A model generated the notes under the pieces. The model searched no databases. It was not told the DNA's origin and saw only the letters and a program-made list of their open reading frames with translations. Below, one piece after another: positions 5,829 through 9,076 of a stretch of 9,076 nt of DNA. The translations under genes and the position numbers were made by a program. Position 1 is the stretch's first letter, and the number at the start of each line of letters is the position of its first letter. Source of the DNA: Clostridia bacterium (GTDB lineage Bacteria; Bacillota_A; Clostridia; Oscillospirales; CAG-382); NCBI GenBank assembly GCA_017615235.1, contig JAGAAM010000213.1, positions 1 through 9,076 of the forward strand, read 5' to 3'.

Positions 5829-6962
5829 ATGATTGTAAGAAAGCCGCCCATGGGATGGAATTCCTGGAACACTTTCGGCGCGAATATCGACGAGGATCTT
5901 ATCAAAGAGACCGCCGACGCGATGGTATCGTCCGGTCTGCTCGACGCCGGTTACGAATACCTCGTCATCGACGACTGCTGGGCTGAACGCGAGAGGGACA
6001 GGAACGGCAGAATGGTCCCCGACGCGAAGAAATTCCCCCACGGGATGAAAGCCGTCGCGGATTACGTCCACTCGAAAGGACTTAAATTCGGTATGTATTC
6101 CTGCTGCGGCAACCTTACCTGCGCGGGATTTCCCGGATCCTTCGATTACGAATTCATCGACGCCGCCTCTTTCGCCGAATGGGGAGTCGACTACCTTAAA
6201 TACGATTACTGCTTCCGCCCGATGACGCAGGAAGGGCACCTTCTTTACAAACGTATGGGTCTCGCGCTCGCCAACTGCGGCAGGGATATAGTCTTCTCCG
6301 CCTGCAGCTGGGGCGCGGATAAGACCAACGAATGGATAAAAATGACCGGCGCTCACCTCTGGCGCTCCACCGGTGATATCAACGACAGCTGGCAGTCGGT
6401 AAAGGAGCTCGCGCTCAAACAGCAGGATTATTTCACCACCAACGGCAAGGGCTGTTTCAACGATATGGATATGCTCATCGTCGGCATGAACGGCAAGGGC
6501 AACGTCGCCGTTTCCGGCTGTACCGATCAGGAATACCGCACCCACTTCTCGCTCTGGGCGTTCCTCGGATCGCCGCTGATGATCGGCTGCGACGTCCGCA
6601 ACATGAGCGAAGCGACGAAAGAAACGCTTCTGAACAAAGCCGTCATAGCCGTCAATCAGGACGAAGGTTACCGCCAGCCGTTCCGCTGCGGCCACCACTG
6701 GAACCACGCGGAGGTGCCGGTATGGGCGAAGATGCTCGAAAACGGCGATATCGCCCTCGGCGCGTTCAACCTTTCCGACGGTTTTTCCGATCCGTTCATA
6801 TCCTTCGATACCTTAGGGCTCAACCGCGCCACCGGCAAAGCTCTGGCGCTTACCGACCTCTGGACGGGCGAAGAGATCGGAGTTTATAAAGATATTTTCC
6901 GTTTCAAAGCGATCCCTGCTCACGGATGCGTGATGTTAAGAGCGAAGGTCGTCGATGCCTGA
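5829..6962 (+). CDS. GH27 glycosidase, alpha-galactosidase / alpha-N-acetylgalactosaminidase family
   Basis: Retaining exo-glycosidase predicted to remove terminal alpha-galactose, or alpha-GalNAc, from oligosaccharides. The 377-aa protein is close to the family's catalytic (beta/alpha)8 barrel plus C-terminal beta domain. Motifs: PMGWNSWNTFG at 7-17; VIDDCW at 46-51, with the Asp pair that holds the sugar; CAGFPGSF at 98-105, strikingly like the human lysosomal enzymes; YLKYDYC at 122-128 with nucleophile Asp126; RSTGDINDSW at 179-188 with acid/base Asp183; beta domain from about 300. The specificity loop reads CSWGA (159-163) rather than Cys-Glu-Trp. No signal peptide, so it should act in the cytoplasm on imported sugars. 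The start at 5829 is chosen because GAGGA sits at 5820-5824 and the conserved family N-terminus follows at once; a TTG at 5742 would lie in the promoter. It overlaps the next gene by 8 nt. Family is certain; substrate is open. Confidence 0.95.
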   Translation: MIVRKPPMGWNSWNTFGANIDEDLIKETADAMVSSGLLDAGYEYLVIDDCWAERERDRNGRMVPDAKKFPHGMKAVADYVHSKGLKFGMYSCCGNLTCAGFPGSFDYEFIDAASFAEWGVDYLKYDYCFRPMTQEGHLLYKRMGLALANCGRDIVFSACSWGADKTNEWIKMTGAHLWRSTGDINDSWQSVKELALKQQDYFTTNGKGCFNDMDMLIVGMNGKGNVAVSGCTDQEYRTHFSLWAFLGSPLMIGCDVRNMSEATKETLLNKAVIAVNQDEGYRQPFRCGHHWNHAEVPVWAKMLENGDIALGAFNLSDGFSDPFISFDTLGLNRATGKALALTDLWTGEEIGVYKDIFRFKAIPAHGCVMLRAKVVDA

Positions 6963-7152
6963 TATGACGTGCGCCTCCTGCGGCGCAAAGCTGAACGCCG
7001 ACGATATCGGCGCCACCAGGAAACTCATCAACCGCGGTGCGGAGGAATTTTTCTGCGTGCCCTGTCTTGCAAAACGCTTTTCGGTGAGCGAGGAAACGCT
7101 GCGCGAAAAGATCGTTTACTGGCGCTCGACCGGCTGCCTGCTCTTCAACTGA
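6955..7152 (+). CDS. Small zinc-ribbon-like protein with two CxxC pairs
   Basis: 65-aa cytoplasmic protein of unknown role. Cys6-x2-Cys9 (TCASCGAKL) and Cys34-x2-Cys37 (FFCVPCLAKRF), 24 residues apart, could bind one zinc ion. Between them is ADDIGATRKLINRGAEEF. A charged, probably helical stretch (SVSEETLREKIVYWRS, 43-58) and Cys61 follow. The pattern fits small zinc-ribbon proteins I have a general memory of from Clostridia, but I cannot name a family. The ATG at 6955 overlaps the GH27 stop codon region by 8 nt and has AAGG at 6945-6948, 6 nt upstream; the second ATG at 6964 has no such site. The overlap implies translational coupling with the GH27 gene. It could be a nucleic-acid or protein-binding accessory factor. 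Confidence 0.85.
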   Translation: MPDMTCASCGAKLNADDIGATRKLINRGAEEFFCVPCLAKRFSVSEETLREKIVYWRSTGCLLFN

Positions 7153-7168
7153 CAGGTCTTTCCAAAAG

Positions 7169-7198
7169 GAGTCCCGCGAAAAAGCGGGGCTCTTTTTT
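7169..7198 (+). terminator. Rho-independent terminator of the GH27 operon
   Basis: GAGTCCCGC (7169-7177) pairs with GCGGGGCTC (7184-7192), nine pairs with one G-T wobble and a six-base GAAAAA loop, followed by six T residues (7193-7198). It lies 17 nt past the stop of the small zinc-ribbon gene and separates this two-gene unit from the next promoter. Confidence 0.95.
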
Positions 7199-7216
7199 GC
7201 GTTTAAAAAAGCAAAA

Positions 7217-7240
7217 CTATTTTAAAAAAGAATAAAATAG
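7217..7240. promoter_or_regulatory. A/T inverted repeat just upstream of the 7243 promoter
   Basis: CTATTTTA (7217-7224) and TAAAATAG (7233-7240) form an 8-bp inverted repeat with an 8-base gap, ending two bases before the -35 box. It might be an operator or an UP-like A-tract. The extreme A/T content makes chance plausible. Confidence 0.3.
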
Positions 7241-7242
7241 GG

Positions 7243-7271
7243 TTTACTTTTTACTAAAAATGTGGTATCAT
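7243..7271 (+). promoter_or_regulatory. Sigma-A type promoter for the large secreted protein
   Basis: TTTACT at 7243-7248, 17-nt spacer, TATCAT at 7266-7271, preceded by TGTGG. It shares the nine bases TGGTATCAT with the GH27 promoter. Transcription near 7278 would give a leader of about 88 nt. A TATAAT at 7335-7340 has no matching -35 and is a weaker alternative. Confidence 0.65.
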
Positions 7272-7303
7272 TCATATTAATACTTGTGCAATATGACAAA
7301 ATA

Positions 7304-7335
7304 CCGCCGCCGGGCGGGTTTTGTTCTCGTTTTTT
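7304..7335 (+). promoter_or_regulatory. G/C hairpin plus T-rich run in the leader; possible attenuator
   Basis: CCGCC (7304-7308) pairs with GGCGG (7313-7317) around a GCCG loop and is followed by GTTTTGTTCTCG and then six or more T residues. The layout, between promoter and ribosome binding site, resembles a short intrinsic terminator that could attenuate transcription. The stem is only 5 bp and no competing antiterminator fold was found. Confidence 0.3.
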
Positions 7336-7365
7336 ATAATACTGTTCATACAAGGAGAATTCGCA

Positions 7366-9076
7366 ATGAAGAAAACACTCTCGGTCGTCCTGTCGATCAT
7401 GATGGTCATCGCCTGCTGTTCGGCGTTGTTTACGCTGACCGCGCAGGCCGCCGCGCCCGGATTCGGATGGGTCGACGGCTGGACTTCGGTCGACGGCACT
7501 ACGAAAGGCAGCTGGCAGGAGAATAAGGCTGCCGAAGGTGAAACCGCGTTCACTTTCGATTACGCGTGTGAAGCGCAAAACGACGCCGTTTATATCGGCG
7601 TAAAATATTACGGCGCTCTCGGCGGATCCGCTTCAAACTTCGGCAACGGCAAAGGTATGAATATCCGCCTTTGGTTCCACGATCCCAACGGTACCGTCGC
7701 GGTATGGCAGTACCTTATGGATATTTCCTGGAACGGCGCCGCTTTTGTTTCCAACTTCCGCCCCAACGGCGGCAGCGATATAGTCTCCTACGGCGCGGAC
7801 CCCGGAACGCATTACACGCTCAACACCGCGACTACGGCGGACGGCGCGGATCTCGAAGTGATCATCCCGGTCTCGGAGATCAGCGCGAGCGCCGACGTGC
7901 AGGTTGTCATAAGCGTTTCCAACAACCTCGGCGCCACGCTTGACACCAACCGATGTCTGTACCACGGCTGCGCTTACGCGGTCTATAATCCCTGGGATTC
8001 CAGGCCCGAAGCCTGCCTCTATCCGACAAAGCCCGGTTTCAAGCTTGAAAACGTGGCGCTCGGCTGCAGCTACACCATTCCCACCAACGCAAACAACACC
8101 TATGTCTACGGCTCGAACAACACCGCCGCCGCAGACCGCGCAATAAACAGCACTCTGTTTACCGACGGCGAATACTGCACCGGCAATACCGAAAAGACCT
8201 ACCTCGCCAACTGCGATACCGAAGTAATAATCGACCTCGGCGAACGGCTGACGGTTTACGGCTTCGGCGCGTACGCTACCGAAGGCGTATGGGGCGTCTG
8301 GCTTTCCCATCAGCTCAGGATCGCCTATTCCGACGACGGAGTCAACTTCACGGCGCTGACGAACGGCAATAACGCCGCCGCCGACGCGCGTCTGTTCAAC
8401 GAAAACATCGGCACGGTCTCCGGCTGGACTCAGAACTATACTTCCGTGTTCGCCTCCTGCGCGATCGCCGCGCGTTATATCAAGTTCACCATCCCGAAGG
8501 GCGGTTACGTCTGGCACGACGAGCTTACCGTTCTTGGTCAGGCGCGTCCCGCGATCCTCCGTCCGACTCACATCGGATCTTATTCCGCCGCCAATATGCC
8601 GCTTATCCCCTGGACAGTCGCGGGCAGTATGCAGGAGCTTATCGACAACGACAACCTTACCTACGTCGTTGAAGGCTATATGAGCTGGGCGGACCTCGGC
8701 GTCTTCACCTGGGATAACGCAAGCAAATGCTACCGTATGACGGAGTTCATCTCCGGCCTTTCCGGCGCGACCAAGAAAGACGTCGTCATCCCGGAATACG
8801 CGTTCATCGCGGCTGTCGCTTCCTATAACAATCCCAACGTCGCGTTCCTCCGCGGACTTGAACTGGGCGATCCGGTCTACGTCTACGGCACGGCGCTCGA
8901 CACCTTCACGCTTTACAACTGGGGCGAAGCGCTGAACGACAGCGTGACCATTTCCGATATGCCGCTCGACGAGACGATCTACGGCGAACGTTACGCTCCC
9001 GTGGCGACCTTCAGCGCCGACGGCGACTTTACCGACGACGTATGGGAAGGCGCGCAATGGACGGAGATCGGCAAAG
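7366..9076 (+). CDS. Large secreted modular protein with discoidin-like domain, 3' end outside window
   Basis: Open reading frame that runs off the window; 570 aa seen. Start ATG at 7366 with AGGAG at 7353-7357, 8 nt upstream. Residues 1-28 are a signal peptide, likely cut after AQA. Residues 30-220 are beta-rich and resemble a CBM9/DOMON-type sugar-binding fold (GWVDGWTSVDG, TFDYACEAQNDAVYIGVKYYG, LEVIIPVSEI); this call is tentative. Residues 228-392 are discoidin/F5-8 C-like: ENVALGCSYTIP, FTDGEYCTGN, VIIDLGERLTVYGFGAY, YSDDGVNFTAL, ARYIKFTIPKGGYVWHDELTVLG. Residues about 395-530 are a further module (IPEYAFIAAVASY, LRGLELGDPVYVYG) I cannot name. From about 546, FSADGDFTDDVWEGAQWTEI looks like the start of another CBM9-like domain. 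No catalytic domain is visible yet. Likely an extracellular glycan-binding or glycan-degrading protein. Confidence 0.9.
   Translation, partial: MKKTLSVVLSIMMVIACCSALFTLTAQAAAPGFGWVDGWTSVDGTTKGSWQENKAAEGETAFTFDYACEAQNDAVYIGVKYYGALGGSASNFGNGKGMNIRLWFHDPNGTVAVWQYLMDISWNGAAFVSNFRPNGGSDIVSYGADPGTHYTLNTATTADGADLEVIIPVSEISASADVQVVISVSNNLGATLDTNRCLYHGCAYAVYNPWDSRPEACLYPTKPGFKLENVALGCSYTIPTNANNTYVYGSNNTAAADRAINSTLFTDGEYCTGNTEKTYLANCDTEVIIDLGERLTVYGFGAYATEGVWGVWLSHQLRIAYSDDGVNFTALTNGNNAAADARLFNENIGTVSGWTQNYTSVFASCAIAARYIKFTIPKGGYVWHDELTVLGQARPAILRPTHIGSYSAANMPLIPWTVAGSMQELIDNDNLTYVVEGYMSWADLGVFTWDNASKCYRMTEFISGLSGATKKDVVIPEYAFIAAVASYNNPNVAFLRGLELGDPVYVYGTALDTFTLYNWGEALNDSVTISDMPLDETIYGERYAPVATFSADGDFTDDVWEGAQWTEIGK

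Noticed and set aside
7405..7419. Lipobox-like VIAC at residues 14-17 of the large secreted protein
   Set aside because: The match lies inside the hydrophobic core and the hydrophobic stretch continues to a good AQA cleavage site, so an ordinary Sec signal peptide fits better. Lipoprotein processing is not excluded.

Overview
The window looks like chromosomal DNA from an anaerobic, probably gut-dwelling Firmicute (Oscillospirales/Clostridia-like). The evidence is GGAGG-type ribosome binding sites, sigma-A style promoters, G+C-rich genes with A+T-rich spacers, and dockerin-bearing secreted proteins of a kind common in such genomes. This is inferred from style; no marker gene is present to prove it.

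Left end (1-325): no gene. It holds an unusual chain of about nine short inverted repeats separated by ATATCG/CGATAT hexamers and ends in a larger hairpin with arms GCCGACTGT/ACAGTCGGC. Minus-strand block (326-5627): three genes read leftwards, starting at a good promoter at 5680-5708. They are two tandem paralogous secreted proteins (653 and 642 aa) and then pgi, glucose-6-phosphate isomerase. Gaps are only 24 and 49 nt with no terminator, so they probably form an operon. Each secreted protein reads signal peptide, discoidin (F5/8 C)-like domain, small beta domain, dockerin-like module, then a roughly 300-residue C-terminal domain I do not recognise.

Plus-strand block (5748-7198): a back-to-back promoter drives a cytoplasmic GH27 glycosidase (alpha-galactosidase/alpha-N-acetylgalactosaminidase family). 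It overlaps by 8 nt a 65-aa protein with two CxxC pairs, and a strong intrinsic terminator follows. Right end (7243-9076): a second promoter and leader precede a large secreted modular protein that is open at the window edge. It carries the same discoidin-like module as the minus-strand pair.

Taken together the locus reads as a glycan-foraging region: secreted glycan-binding or surface-associated proteins outside, a GH27 enzyme inside to release galactose or GalNAc, and pgi feeding hexose phosphate into glycolysis. No transporter, regulator, scaffoldin or transposase is visible. The most unusual items are the hairpin array at the left end, the unrecognised domain of the duplicated dockerin proteins, and a Cys-Ser-Trp-Gly-Ala specificity loop in the GH27 enzyme.
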